From: Novosphingobium sp. Chol11
GTDB taxonomy: Bacteria > Pseudomonadota > Alphaproteobacteria > Sphingomonadales > Sphingomonadaceae
NCBI RefSeq assembly: GCF_900218065.1
Contig: NZ_OBMU01000001.1
Span: 850,060 to 914,059, forward strand
Reading direction: 5' to 3'
Length of the DNA: 64,000 bases
How positions within the stretch are numbered: the stretch's first letter is position 1; each line of letters opens with the position of its first letter. Shown one piece after another: positions 9,077-18,973 of this stretch. The notes below the pieces were generated by a model. That model was not told the origin of the DNA. It did not search any database and was given only the letters and a program-made list of their open reading frames with translations. The position numbers were made by a program, and so were the translations under genes.

Positions 9077-10347
9077 TGGGGCGCTGGATCGACTGGCTGC
9101 GGGGGCAGCCGGGCAACAAGCAGGTCATCCTTTATAGCGGCGGGGGCATGCTGGCGTTCCTCTTGTGGGCCAGCCTCGCGCCAGTGGACGAAGTGACGCA
9201 TGGGCAGGGGCGGGTGATCCCGTCAAGCAAGGCGCAGGTGATCCAGTCCGCCGAACCGACCACGATCGAAGAGATATTGGTCCGGTCGGGGCAGAAGGTC
9301 AGCAAGGGACAGCTGCTGGTGCGGCTGGATGACGCGATGTTGGCATCCGAGCTGGGGCAGTTGCAGGCGGAGACGCGATCGCTTGCCGCGCGGGCAGGAA
9401 GGCTGGAGAAGGAAGGCACTGGAGCGGGCGAAAATTGCACGACCGGTGGCCCCGAATGTCAGCAGGAGCAGGCGCTCGCGGCCGTCCGTCAATCGGCGCT
9501 CCGCAGCAAGCAGGATGGGCTGTCCGCTCAGGTGGAGCAGCGCCGCCGGGAACTGGGCGAGGCGCAGGCCACGATCGATAGCCTGGGTGGCAGCGTCCAA
9601 CTGGCGCGGCAACGGGTGGCGATGTTGGAGCCACTGGCCGCAAAGTCCATTATCCCCCAGACGGAATTGCTCGATGCCCGGCGTGACCTGGTGGATGCAC
9701 AGGGGCGGCTCAACGCGGCGCAGCAGCAGGCGTCACGCGCATCCGCCGCGATCCGCGAGGCGCAGGCGCAGCTATCGGAAGCCAACTACCAGTTCCGTCA
9801 GGATGCTTTGAACGAACGCAGCCAGTTGGAGGCGAAGATCGCCGTCAACAGTGAGTCTCTGCGGGGGGCGAAGGGCCGGGCACAGCGCGCGGAAATTCGC
9901 TCGCCAGTCGATGGCGTCGTCAATGATGTGCAAGTGACGACCATCGGCGGCTTCGTGACCGCGGGTCAGAAGATCATGCAGATCGTGCCCATCGGCGACA
10001 AGCTGCTGGTAGAGACGCGGGTGAAGCCAAACGACATCGCCTTCATCAAGACCGGTGATCGCGCCGTGGTGAAGGTGACGGCATACGACTTTTCCATCTA
10101 CGGCGGCCTGAGCGGGACCGTGCAGCAGGTTTCAGCCGACAGCGTCTATGACGAAGCGACGCGGGAGGCCTATTTCACGGTGGTCGTCGAAACGGATCGG
10201 GCGTGGCTTGGGTCGGGCGCGCACAAACTGCCGATCACACCCGGCATGGTGTGCGATGTCGAGATATTGACGGGCCGCAAATCGGTACTGGCCTACCTGC
10301 TGAAGCCGATCATGAAGGCACGCGCGGAGGCGTTGCGGGAGCGGTAA
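9073..10347 (+). CDS. HlyD-family periplasmic adaptor of type I secretion
   Basis: 424 residues: a short cytoplasmic N-terminus, one membrane segment (about 20-38), a lipoyl half-motif (residues 45-90), a long coiled-coil hairpin (about 95-265), then the second lipoyl half with the R-S-P-V-D-G-V-V motif and a beta-barrel C-terminus. Length and order match the TIGR01843 class of adaptors. It bridges the ABC exporter and the TolC-type channel. It starts inside the SleB gene stop (ATGA overlap) and ends the plus-strand operon, 14 bp before a convergent gene. Confidence 0.93.
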   Translation: MMGRWIDWLRGQPGNKQVILYSGGGMLAFLLWASLAPVDEVTHGQGRVIPSSKAQVIQSAEPTTIEEILVRSGQKVSKGQLLVRLDDAMLASELGQLQAETRSLAARAGRLEKEGTGAGENCTTGGPECQQEQALAAVRQSALRSKQDGLSAQVEQRRRELGEAQATIDSLGGSVQLARQRVAMLEPLAAKSIIPQTELLDARRDLVDAQGRLNAAQQQASRASAAIREAQAQLSEANYQFRQDALNERSQLEAKIAVNSESLRGAKGRAQRAEIRSPVDGVVNDVQVTTIGGFVTAGQKIMQIVPIGDKLLVETRVKPNDIAFIKTGDRAVVKVTAYDFSIYGGLSGTVQQVSADSVYDEATREAYFTVVVETDRAWLGSGAHKLPITPGMVCDVEILTGRKSVLAYLLKPIMKARAEALRER

Positions 10348-10361
10348 GGCAGCGCGTCTTG

Positions 10362-11387
10362 TCAGCGAGCGGCGAACTGGACCGGGTGCGGCGTCGTCAC
10401 GCGATAGCCGTGGGTCCAGCGGCCATAGGCGTTGAAGCTCATGATCGGCCGATAGTCACTGACCGCAGACGAAGGCAGAATCCGGTCCGTCATATTGTCG
10501 AGGACCATCAATTCGCTGCCTACACGTACGGCCAGCACGGCATGATCGGCCTGCCGTACCAGGTCTCGCGCGATGACGAGGAACATGGCGCGCCGGTCGA
10601 AGCCTGCCGCTTCCAGCAATTGCATCTTGGCTATGGCATAGTCTTCGCAGTCGCCGACCCCGCGCTGTAGCGACTGGCTGGCCGAAGCCCAGCTGTCGCG
10701 CCCCTGCCGGTCATCAGCGAAGCGCAGGCGGCTGTTGACCCAGCGATTCACCATCTCCACCTGTTGAAGCCCGGCGGCGGCGCGGGCCGATCGCAAGAAG
10801 CTTGCGGATATGACGGGAGCGGAAGCCGATCGGGCGATTGCCGCCCATTTGTTGTCGAGCGGTGTCCGGCTTACCGCCATCGCCACCGATCCGAAGATAT
10901 CCGGCTGTCCCGCGCGTGGCGCTGGAGCAGATGGCAGCGGCGTGGCCTTAGGCACGACGAAGGTAGCGGCTGGTGCCGTCATCAGCCCGCGCATGAAGGC
11001 CGGGACAAGGTCGGGTTGTTTGTAGCTGAGCGAAGACTGGTTCAGCATCAACCGGACGCCTTGCAATTCCCACCCAGGCATCTGCGACAGCATCCGCTCG
11101 ACCCGGCTGCCGTTGACGACGGCCTGCGGTTCGGCAAGCGGCGACGCCCAGTTCAAGGAAGATCCGCTCCCTTGCTGCGCGCTGATGGCGGTGAGGCGGC
11201 TCATGCCGCCCGCGAGCAGGGTGGATGCGAGACGGTCGGCCTGACCGTAGGCTGCACCGCTTGTCGTCGAACTGAGCACGGCGGCCGGAGCAGGGGCTTG
11301 GGCGAATGCGGCGCCGCTCTGAAGCGTCAGCAGCAGGACCGGAGCGGCGCGTGGCGCGATGCGAAGGATCGGGGCGAAGCCTGACAT
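10362..11387 (-). CDS. LapG-like transglutaminase-type periplasmic cysteine protease (BTLCP family)
   Basis: 341 residues with a signal peptide (cleavage near AFA-QA). The C-terminal half carries the bacterial transglutaminase-like triad: Cys in G-V-G-D-C-E-D-Y, His in Q-A-D-H-A-V-L and Asp in L-D-N-M-T-D. This is the LapG family, which releases giant surface adhesins by cutting near their N-terminal retention module under c-di-GMP control. It is about 100 residues longer than LapG of Pseudomonas, with an extra N-terminal region of unknown role. It lies tail-to-tail with the HlyD gene, which supports a link to the adhesin. No lapD-like receptor gene is visible in the window. Confidence 0.82.
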   Translation of the reverse strand: MSGFAPILRIAPRAAPVLLLTLQSGAAFAQAPAPAAVLSSTTSGAAYGQADRLASTLLAGGMSRLTAISAQQGSGSSLNWASPLAEPQAVVNGSRVERMLSQMPGWELQGVRLMLNQSSLSYKQPDLVPAFMRGLMTAPAATFVVPKATPLPSAPAPRAGQPDIFGSVAMAVSRTPLDNKWAAIARSASAPVISASFLRSARAAAGLQQVEMVNRWVNSRLRFADDRQGRDSWASASQSLQRGVGDCEDYAIAKMQLLEAAGFDRRAMFLVIARDLVRQADHAVLAVRVGSELMVLDNMTDRILPSSAVSDYRPIMSFNAYGRWTHGYRVTTPHPVQFAAR

Positions 11388-11500
11388 ACTTGCCCGTATC
11401 GCCCGGAAAATTGAACATCCCGTGGCCCGCCGTGGTTAATGCTGCGGTAGCCACGAAATCGCGACAGGCTCATTGTCGGGGCGCTGATGCGCGAATAGCG

Positions 11501-13483
<1,983 letters not shown>

Positions 13484-13527
13484 CTATAGGCGGGTGGGCG
13501 GCGGGCGCAAGCAGGAGGAATGAAGAA

Positions 13528-13550
13528 GGGCCGGTCTCATCGACCGGCCC
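13528..13550 (-). terminator. Stem-loop downstream of gcrA
   Basis: GGGCCGGTC (13528-13536) and GACCGGCCC (13542-13550) form a perfect 9-bp stem with a 5-nt loop. It begins 28 bp past the gcrA stop on the minus strand and is followed there by TTCTTC rather than a pure T-run. It is a likely intrinsic terminator of modest strength, separating gcrA from parE. Confidence 0.6.
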
Positions 13551-13577
13551 CGTAATATTCTAGAGGTAAGCGAAGCG

Positions 13578-14261
13578 TCAGCGCACGCGCGGTCCGCCGA
13601 AGGGCAGCGGCGGCGGTGGCCGGCGCGTACCGCGTGGAAGTTGGGCCTGATAGGCGCGGCCGCAATGCTCGACGCAATAGGGGAAGCCCGGATTTACGGC
13701 TTCACCGCAGAAATGGAAGTCCGGTTCGCCCGGGTGGCCCATAGGCCATTTGCAGATACGCTCGGTCAGGTCGAGCAGCGTCGTCTTGCCTGCGATTTCC
13801 GGGCTCGGCTTGGCAGGGACCAGGCGGCGCGGTGGCGCGGGGGGGATCGGAGCCTGCTGGTCGCCGGGGCCCTGGCGCAGGAAGCCACCCGGTCCGACCG
13901 ATATGATGCGCGGTTGCGGCGCGGGGGCGGGGGTTTCCGCGGAAGGTGCCGCAGCAGATTGCGCAGGAGCGGGCGCGACCGGCGGGGCAGGCCGCGCGGG
14001 CGCTGGTGCGCTATGCTGCTGCACGGGCGCGGCAGGCTTGGGCGCTTCGGCCTCCGCCGCAGCTTTCCGGACGGGCGCGGTCTTCTTGGGCGCTTCGTTC
14101 GGCTTAACGGGCGATGGGCGCGACTGCAGGCCAAGGCGATGCGCCTTGCCGATCACGGCATTACGGCTGACCCCGCCCAGTTCGTCCGCGATCTGGCTGG
14201 CGGTCAGGCCTTTTTCCCACATTGCCTTGAGCTGGTCGATACGCTCGTCGGTCCAGGACAA
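13578..14261 (-). CDS. gcrA: GcrA-family cell-cycle regulator (TTG start)
   Basis: GcrA binds sigma-70 RNA polymerase at CcrM-methylated promoters and drives cell-cycle transcription in alphaproteobacteria. The N-terminus (S-W-T-D-E-R-I, then A-S-Q-I-A-D-E-L and the V-S-R-N-A-V-I-G-K-A-H-R helix) is the diagnostic GcrA DNA-binding part. A Pro/Ala-rich linker (about 50-145) and a C-terminal sigma-binding segment with Cys/His residues (C-K-W-P-M-G, F-C-G, Y-C-x-x-H-C) follow. I place the start at TTG 14261: GAGGAG (14274-14269) is 7 nt upstream, and the product then begins MSWTDER as the family normally does. A further in-frame TTG at 14276 would put the Shine-Dalgarno inside the gene. The protein is 227 residues. 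Confidence 0.92.
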   Translation of the reverse strand: MSWTDERIDQLKAMWEKGLTASQIADELGGVSRNAVIGKAHRLGLQSRPSPVKPNEAPKKTAPVRKAAAEAEAPKPAAPVQQHSAPAPARPAPPVAPAPAQSAAAPSAETPAPAPQPRIISVGPGGFLRQGPGDQQAPIPPAPPRRLVPAKPSPEIAGKTTLLDLTERICKWPMGHPGEPDFHFCGEAVNPGFPYCVEHCGRAYQAQLPRGTRRPPPPLPFGGPRVR

Positions 14262-14376
14262 TGAATGACTCCTCAAATTCTCTGGCTAGCGCCCTATATG
14301 GGACGCGCCTGCACAGGTTAAAGCCCGTGCACAACGCCCTTGCGGCACAACAGACCAGCCGATAGTCGATCGAAGC

Positions 14377-15225
14377 ATGAACGAACAGCCCCAATTTTCC
14401 GTACCCGCCTCTTCGCGGCCCGCTTTTCATGAACCGGGTGAGCTCGTCATCCGCAACGTCAATTGGGCGGGCACGCGTGCGCTGTACCGGAAGGAGGTGC
14501 GCCGCTTCATGAAGGTGCAGCTCCAGACCATCTGGGCGCCCGCCGTGACGACGCTGATGTTCCTCATCATTTTCTCGATCGCCCTGGGAGGCGCGAACCG
14601 GCAGGTGCTGGGTGTACCCTTCGCGGACTTCATAGCGCCTGGCCTCATGATCATGGGCATGATGAACAATGCGTTTGCCAACAGCAGCTTCTCCCTGCTC
14701 GCGGGCAAGATGCAGGGTACGTTGATCGACTATCTGATGCCGCCCTTGTCCAACAGTGAATTGCTGCTGGCTCTTGTCGGTGCGGCAGTGACGCGGGCAT
14801 TCTGCGTCGGACTCTCCCTGTGGGGAGCGATGGCGCTGTGGCCGGGCGTCCATGTTACGCCTGCACATCCCTGGGCGATCGTCTGGTTCGGCCTGATGGG
14901 GGCGGCGCTGACGGCGTTCATCGGCGTACTGACATCGATCTGGGCCGAAAAGTTCGATCATGCCGCTGCGATCACCAATTTCGTGATCGGCCCGATGACG
15001 CTGCTGTCCGGTACATTCTATTCCATCGATCGACTGGCGCCAGTATTCCAGGCGATCAGCCATGCCAACCCGTTTTTCTATGCGATCTCGGGGTTCCGCT
15101 ATGGGTTCGTGGCGGCGGCCGATGGAGACGTGGTGGTGGGCAGCATCGTACTTTTGGTGCTCAACATCGCGCTGGCGCTGCTGTGCTATATTCTTCTGAA
15201 GCGTGGTTGGAAGCTTAAGGCTTGA
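14377..15225 (+). CDS. ABC-2 type transporter permease
   Basis: 282 residues with six predicted membrane segments and the ABC-2 signature region near residues 195-225 (G-P-M-T-L-L-S-G-T-F-Y). The N-terminal Y-R-K-E-V-R-R-F amphipathic segment is typical of NodJ/DrrB-like export permeases. The substrate cannot be told from sequence. No ATP-binding partner is next to it, so the ATPase must be encoded elsewhere. It is divergent from gcrA across about 115 bp. Confidence 0.88.
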   Translation: MNEQPQFSVPASSRPAFHEPGELVIRNVNWAGTRALYRKEVRRFMKVQLQTIWAPAVTTLMFLIIFSIALGGANRQVLGVPFADFIAPGLMIMGMMNNAFANSSFSLLAGKMQGTLIDYLMPPLSNSELLLALVGAAVTRAFCVGLSLWGAMALWPGVHVTPAHPWAIVWFGLMGAALTAFIGVLTSIWAEKFDHAAAITNFVIGPMTLLSGTFYSIDRLAPVFQAISHANPFFYAISGFRYGFVAAADGDVVVGSIVLLVLNIALALLCYILLKRGWKLKA

Positions 15226-15240
15226 TATGTGGCGAATGGG

Positions 15241-15366
15241 TCAGATGAAGCCCGCTATCACCGGGACGATCTGGGTCAGGACGAACAGAGCCGCCGCGGC
15301 GGCCAACCAATGACGGAGGCGGGGAAGACGGGAACCGTCCCAGCCTTCCCCGGAGCGAAAATCCAT
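15241..15366 (-). CDS. 41-residue single-span membrane peptide coupled to ugd
   Basis: A short ORF whose ATG (15366-15364) shares one base with the ugd stop codon (TGATG), so it could be translated by re-initiation. The product starts MDFRSGEGWDG, then a basic stretch (R-L-P-R-L-R-H-W), then a hydrophobic segment of about 20 residues (L-A-A-A-A-A-L-F-V-L through A-G-F-I) running to the C-terminus. A basic N-terminus followed by one span suggests an inner-membrane peptide. I do not recognise a family. It may be chance in GC-rich DNA, but the overlap and the amphipathic design favour a real gene. Confidence 0.45.
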   Translation of the reverse strand: MDFRSGEGWDGSRLPRLRHWLAAAAALFVLTQIVPVIAGFI

Positions 15367-16682
15367 CAGATCACGCCCTTGCCACCTACGCGGGTAAGGG
15401 CGAATCCTGCTGCCTCTGCTTCGCTGCGCGGATAAATATTGCGCAGGTCGATCAGCAGCGGCGTGTTCATCGAACCGGCGAGGCGCTTTAGATCAAGCGC
15501 GCGGAAGATATCCCATTCAGTGACAAGCACGAGCGCATCGGCGCCTGTTGCCGCTTCATAAGCGTCTTTCGCCATCGATACGCCCGGCATCATTGGCTTG
15601 GCGACATCCATGCCTTCGGGATCATAGGCGACGATCCGTGCGCCTGCATCCTCCAACGCCTGCACGATCGCGAGGCTGGGCGCATCACGCATGTCGTCAG
15701 TGTTGGGTTTGAAGGTGAGTCCGAGCAGCGCGACGGTCTTGCCGCGCGCTTCCCCACCCAGCGCCTTCACGATCTTGCGGCCCATCGCTCGCTTGCGCAG
15801 GTCATTTACCTGCACCACCGTCTCCACGATGCGGATCGGCGTGTCATAATCCTGCCCGGTCTTCACCAGGGCCAGCGTGTCCTTCGGGAAGCAGGAACCG
15901 CCATAGCCGGGACCCGCGTGCAGGAACTTGCTGCCGATCCGGTTGTCGAGACCGATGCCGCGCGACACGTCCTGCACCTCGGCGCCGACCGCTTCGCACA
16001 GGTCCGCCATCTCGTTGATGAAGGTGATCTTGGTCGCCAGGAAGGCGTTGGCTGCATATTTGATGAGTTCGGCCGTCCGGCGGCCCGTGAACATCACCGG
16101 CGCCTGATTGAGGTTCAGCGGCCGGTAGATCTGGGCCATCACAGCGGTCGCCCGTTCGTTGCCGGTGGTGCCCACGACCACGCGGTCGGGCCGCTTGAAA
16201 TCGCTGATCGCGGCGCCCTCGCGCAGGAATTCGGGGTTGGAAACCACCTGAATATCCATGCCTGGGCGGACTTCATGGACGATGCGTTCGACTTCATCGC
16301 CTGTCCCAACGGGCACGGTCGACTTCGTGACGATAACGGTGGGGCCGTCTACTGCTTGTGCGATCTCGCGTGCTGCAGCGTAGACGTAGCTGAGGTCCGC
16401 ATGGCCATCGCCGCGGCGCGAAGGCGTGCCGACGGCGATGAAGATAGCATCCGCGCCCTTCACGCCCGCGGCAAGGTCAGTCGTGAAAGTCAATCGCCCC
16501 GCCGCGGCATTATTTGCCACCAGTTGATCGAGGCCGGGTTCGTAGATCGGCATGCGGCCAGACAAGATCGCGTCGATCTTGGCAGCATCCTTGTCGACGC
16601 ACACTACGTCATGGCCGAAATCGGCGAAGCAGGCACCTGATACCAGGCCGACATATCCCGTGCCGATCATCGTGATCTTCAT
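15366..16682 (-). CDS. ugd: UDP-glucose 6-dehydrogenase
   Basis: Oxidises UDP-glucose to UDP-glucuronate with two NAD+, feeding surface polysaccharide or LPS synthesis. 438 residues with the N-terminal Rossmann motif G-T-G-Y-V-G-L-V, the substrate segment F-L-R-E-G-A-A and the catalytic Cys in G-G-S-C-F-P-K-D-T. The C-terminal UDP-binding domain is intact. It is divergent from wecB across 160 bp and may be translationally coupled at its 3' end to a 41-residue membrane peptide. Confidence 0.96.
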   Translation of the reverse strand: MKITMIGTGYVGLVSGACFADFGHDVVCVDKDAAKIDAILSGRMPIYEPGLDQLVANNAAAGRLTFTTDLAAGVKGADAIFIAVGTPSRRGDGHADLSYVYAAAREIAQAVDGPTVIVTKSTVPVGTGDEVERIVHEVRPGMDIQVVSNPEFLREGAAISDFKRPDRVVVGTTGNERATAVMAQIYRPLNLNQAPVMFTGRRTAELIKYAANAFLATKITFINEMADLCEAVGAEVQDVSRGIGLDNRIGSKFLHAGPGYGGSCFPKDTLALVKTGQDYDTPIRIVETVVQVNDLRKRAMGRKIVKALGGEARGKTVALLGLTFKPNTDDMRDAPSLAIVQALEDAGARIVAYDPEGMDVAKPMMPGVSMAKDAYEAATGADALVLVTEWDIFRALDLKRLAGSMNTPLLIDLRNIYPRSEAEAAGFALTRVGGKGVI

Positions 16683-16771
16683 AAATTACCCACTGCCTCG
16701 TTCGAAAAAATGAAGGATTGACCGGGCCCTAGCATAGGTCATTGCACCTGCGAAAGCGCGCGTCGGAATTA

Positions 16772-16837
16772 CCCCTTGTTCAGGGGATGGTTACGATTTG
16801 CTGGCAGGGGGTAGCCTTAAAGGCTCGCATCAAGGGG
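16772..16837 (+). promoter_or_regulatory. wecB leader with competing anti-Shine-Dalgarno pairings
   Basis: CCCCTTG (16772-16778) can pair locally with AGGGG (16782-16786) or with CAAGGGG (16831-16837), which contains the wecB ribosome-binding site. The two pairings are mutually exclusive. A small palindrome AGCCT/AGGCT (16812-16824) lies between. This could be a translational switch, but no ligand motif is recognised and the arms are only 5-7 bp. Confidence 0.3.
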
Positions 16838-16842
16838 CGAAT

Positions 16843-17988
16843 ATGAAAGTTGCGGTGGTATTCGGGACACGTCCCGAAGCGATCAAGCTGTTTCCCGTTA
16901 TTCATGCGTTGCGCGCGCGCGATCATGTCGATGTGCGCGTGATCGTCACGGCGCAGCACAGGGGTTTGCTGGACCAGGTTCTCGACATTGCTGGCATAAA
17001 GCCGGACATCGACCTGGACGTGATGACGCCGAACCAGACGCTGGATGGATTGACGGCCAAGCTGATCGTCGACCTCGGCAAAGCGTTCGATGCAGAAAAG
17101 CCCGATCGCATCATCGTGCATGGTGACACGCTGACGACCATGGTTGCGAGCCTTGCTGCCTATTACCGGCAAATTCCGGTCGCTCATGTGGAGGCCGGGC
17201 TGCGCAGCGGAGATATTTATCACCCCTGGCCGGAGGAGGTGAACCGGCGAGTTGTCGCTTGCGTGGCCGACATGAACTTCGCTCCGACCCAGGCTGCGGC
17301 CGACGCCCTGTTGCGCGAAAGCCGCGATCCGTCCGGCATCCATGTCACTGGCAATACCGTGATCGATGCTCTGCTTACGACGCGCGAAAGGATCGTCGCA
17401 ATGCCTGGGCTTGCGTCTGGCCTGGATCAGTTGGCGACGCGATTTGCAGGAAAGCGCATCCTCGCCGTCACCAGCCATCGGCGGGAGAATTTCGGCGGCG
17501 GCATGGAGGCGATCGCCCGCTCCATTGCTGACATCGCGGCACGTCCGGACATCGCCGTGATCTTTCCCGTTCACCCCAATCCAAATGTGCGCCCGATCAT
17601 GGAGGCTGTTCTGGGCGGATTGCAGAACGTCGCGATAATCGAACCGCTTGATTATCCCCATTTCGTAAGGCTGCTGGACATGTGCCATCTGGTGCTGACC
17701 GACAGCGGTGGCGTGCAGGAGGAGGCTCCGTCGCTCGGCAAGCCGGTGCTCGTCATGCGCGAAACGACGGAACGTCCCGAAGGGATAGCGGCTGGGACCG
17801 CCAAGCTGGTGGGGACAGATCGCGCCCGGATAGTTTGCGAGGTCCTGTCGCTGCTTGATGACGAAGGAGCCTACCGGGCAATGGCGCGCGCGCATAATCC
17901 ATTTGGCGATGGCCGCGCTTCGGAGCGGATTGCAGCCATCATCGCATCAGGAAGCGCAGAGACGGAAGGGCTGGACGAGGCAGCATAG
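16843..17988 (+). CDS. wecB: UDP-N-acetylglucosamine 2-epimerase (non-hydrolysing)
   Basis: Interconverts UDP-GlcNAc and UDP-ManNAc for surface polysaccharides. 381 residues starting M-K-V-A-V-V-F-G-T-R-P-E-A-I-K. Further family motifs are H-G-D-T, H-V-E-A-G-L-R, T-S-H-R-R-E-N and the C-terminal D-S-G-G-V-Q-E-E-A. I chose ATG 16843, preceded by AAGGGGCGA, over an in-frame TTG at 16798 that lacks family sequence. It is divergent from ugd, so two nucleotide-sugar genes share one control region. It ends 31 bp before a convergent phosphoesterase gene. Confidence 0.96.
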   Translation: MKVAVVFGTRPEAIKLFPVIHALRARDHVDVRVIVTAQHRGLLDQVLDIAGIKPDIDLDVMTPNQTLDGLTAKLIVDLGKAFDAEKPDRIIVHGDTLTTMVASLAAYYRQIPVAHVEAGLRSGDIYHPWPEEVNRRVVACVADMNFAPTQAAADALLRESRDPSGIHVTGNTVIDALLTTRERIVAMPGLASGLDQLATRFAGKRILAVTSHRRENFGGGMEAIARSIADIAARPDIAVIFPVHPNPNVRPIMEAVLGGLQNVAIIEPLDYPHFVRLLDMCHLVLTDSGGVQEEAPSLGKPVLVMRETTERPEGIAAGTAKLVGTDRARIVCEVLSLLDDEGAYRAMARAHNPFGDGRASERIAAIIASGSAETEGLDEAA

Positions 17989-18019
17989 CTTCGCGCGCCG
18001 ACTTTTCATGCCTCGGCCA

Positions 18020-18901
18020 TCAGGCGCGGGCGGCTTGCGCCACGCGGACGCCGGGGCGAGCGGAGGGGTCTGCCAGTTCATGCGCCTGCCAACCGGCCGC
18101 GTCCCGGCTATATTCGACATGGTGGCCGCGCTGAAAGCTTGCGCCGTCCCAGACGATGACTTGCAGCTCGATCCGGTCGTTGCGGTGGACGTGGAGCCAG
18201 TTGAAGCTTTGCGGTTCGGCATTGCGCAGGCGGATCGACGTGGCGGTGCCAGCCTGGATGACAAGCGCGCCGCCTGCGTCTGCGACCATCTTTTGCGCGG
18301 ATTCGGCGTAGGTGCGGTGGAAATGCCCCGCGAGCGCGATGTGGATGCCCGCTTCCGCCGCTGCCTCCACCGCGTCATCATGACGGCCGACAGCTTCGCT
18401 GAGTTCGCCACCCTTGCCGATCGGCATGGCGAACAACGGGTGGTGGGTGACGAGGATGCGCGTTTTTTCCGGCGCGACCGGGGCGAAGCGCTTCTTGATC
18501 ATGTTCATTTGGTCATGATTGATGCGCCCGTCCTTGATCGTCAGCGACCGGGCGGTGTTGATCCCCAGGATCGCGACCTTTTCATCCTCATACCAGGGGC
18601 AAAGCTCATTGCTGATATAGCGCTTGTAGCGGCGTAGCGGCGCGGCGAAGCGGCGGAAAACGTCATAGAGCGGCACGTCATGATTGCCGGGGATGACGAG
18701 CAGGCGCATGCCCGCGGCGCGCAGCCGGTTGAGCCAGGCGGAAGCGGCGCGGAACTGCTCGACACGGGCGCGCTGGGTGAAATCGCCGCTGATGATGACG
18801 AGGTCGGGCTGGCTGCGTTCGAGCCAGGCTTCGGTGGCGGATACGATCTTGGGATCATTGGCGCCGAAATGAACGTCGGACAGGTGAGCGATGCGAGCCA
18901 T
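18020..18901 (-). CDS. Calcineurin-like metallophosphoesterase
   Basis: 293 residues. The N-terminal L-S-D-V-H-F-G, then G-D-F-T, P-G-N-H-D, a His in T-H-H-P-L and G-H-F-H supply the usual two-metal site of the cpdA/YfcE-like superfamily. It is most similar in plan to class III cyclic-nucleotide phosphodiesterases, but the substrate is not determined by these motifs. The start at 18901 (MARIAHLSD) puts the first metal motif at residue 8, as in relatives. An upstream extension to 19102 would run into the divergent lipid-kinase gene. Confidence 0.88.
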   Translation of the reverse strand: MARIAHLSDVHFGANDPKIVSATEAWLERSQPDLVIISGDFTQRARVEQFRAASAWLNRLRAAGMRLLVIPGNHDVPLYDVFRRFAAPLRRYKRYISNELCPWYEDEKVAILGINTARSLTIKDGRINHDQMNMIKKRFAPVAPEKTRILVTHHPLFAMPIGKGGELSEAVGRHDDAVEAAAEAGIHIALAGHFHRTYAESAQKMVADAGGALVIQAGTATSIRLRNAEPQSFNWLHVHRNDRIELQVIVWDGASFQRGHHVEYSRDAAGWQAHELADPSARPGVRVAQAARA

Positions 18902-18973
18902 GGCCTTCCAACGACTGTTCCTGCGGATTTGTTGCGAGCAGGAGCCGATCGGCACTTGGCGAGTTGTTGGGGC

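Noticed and set aside
15229-15435. 68-codon plus-strand frame next to ugd
   Set aside because: Overlaps the antisense of ugd and of the better supported 41-residue ORF.
16798-16842. Upstream TTG start for wecB
   Set aside because: Adds 15 residues with no family similarity; ATG 16843 has a ribosome site and the family N-terminus.
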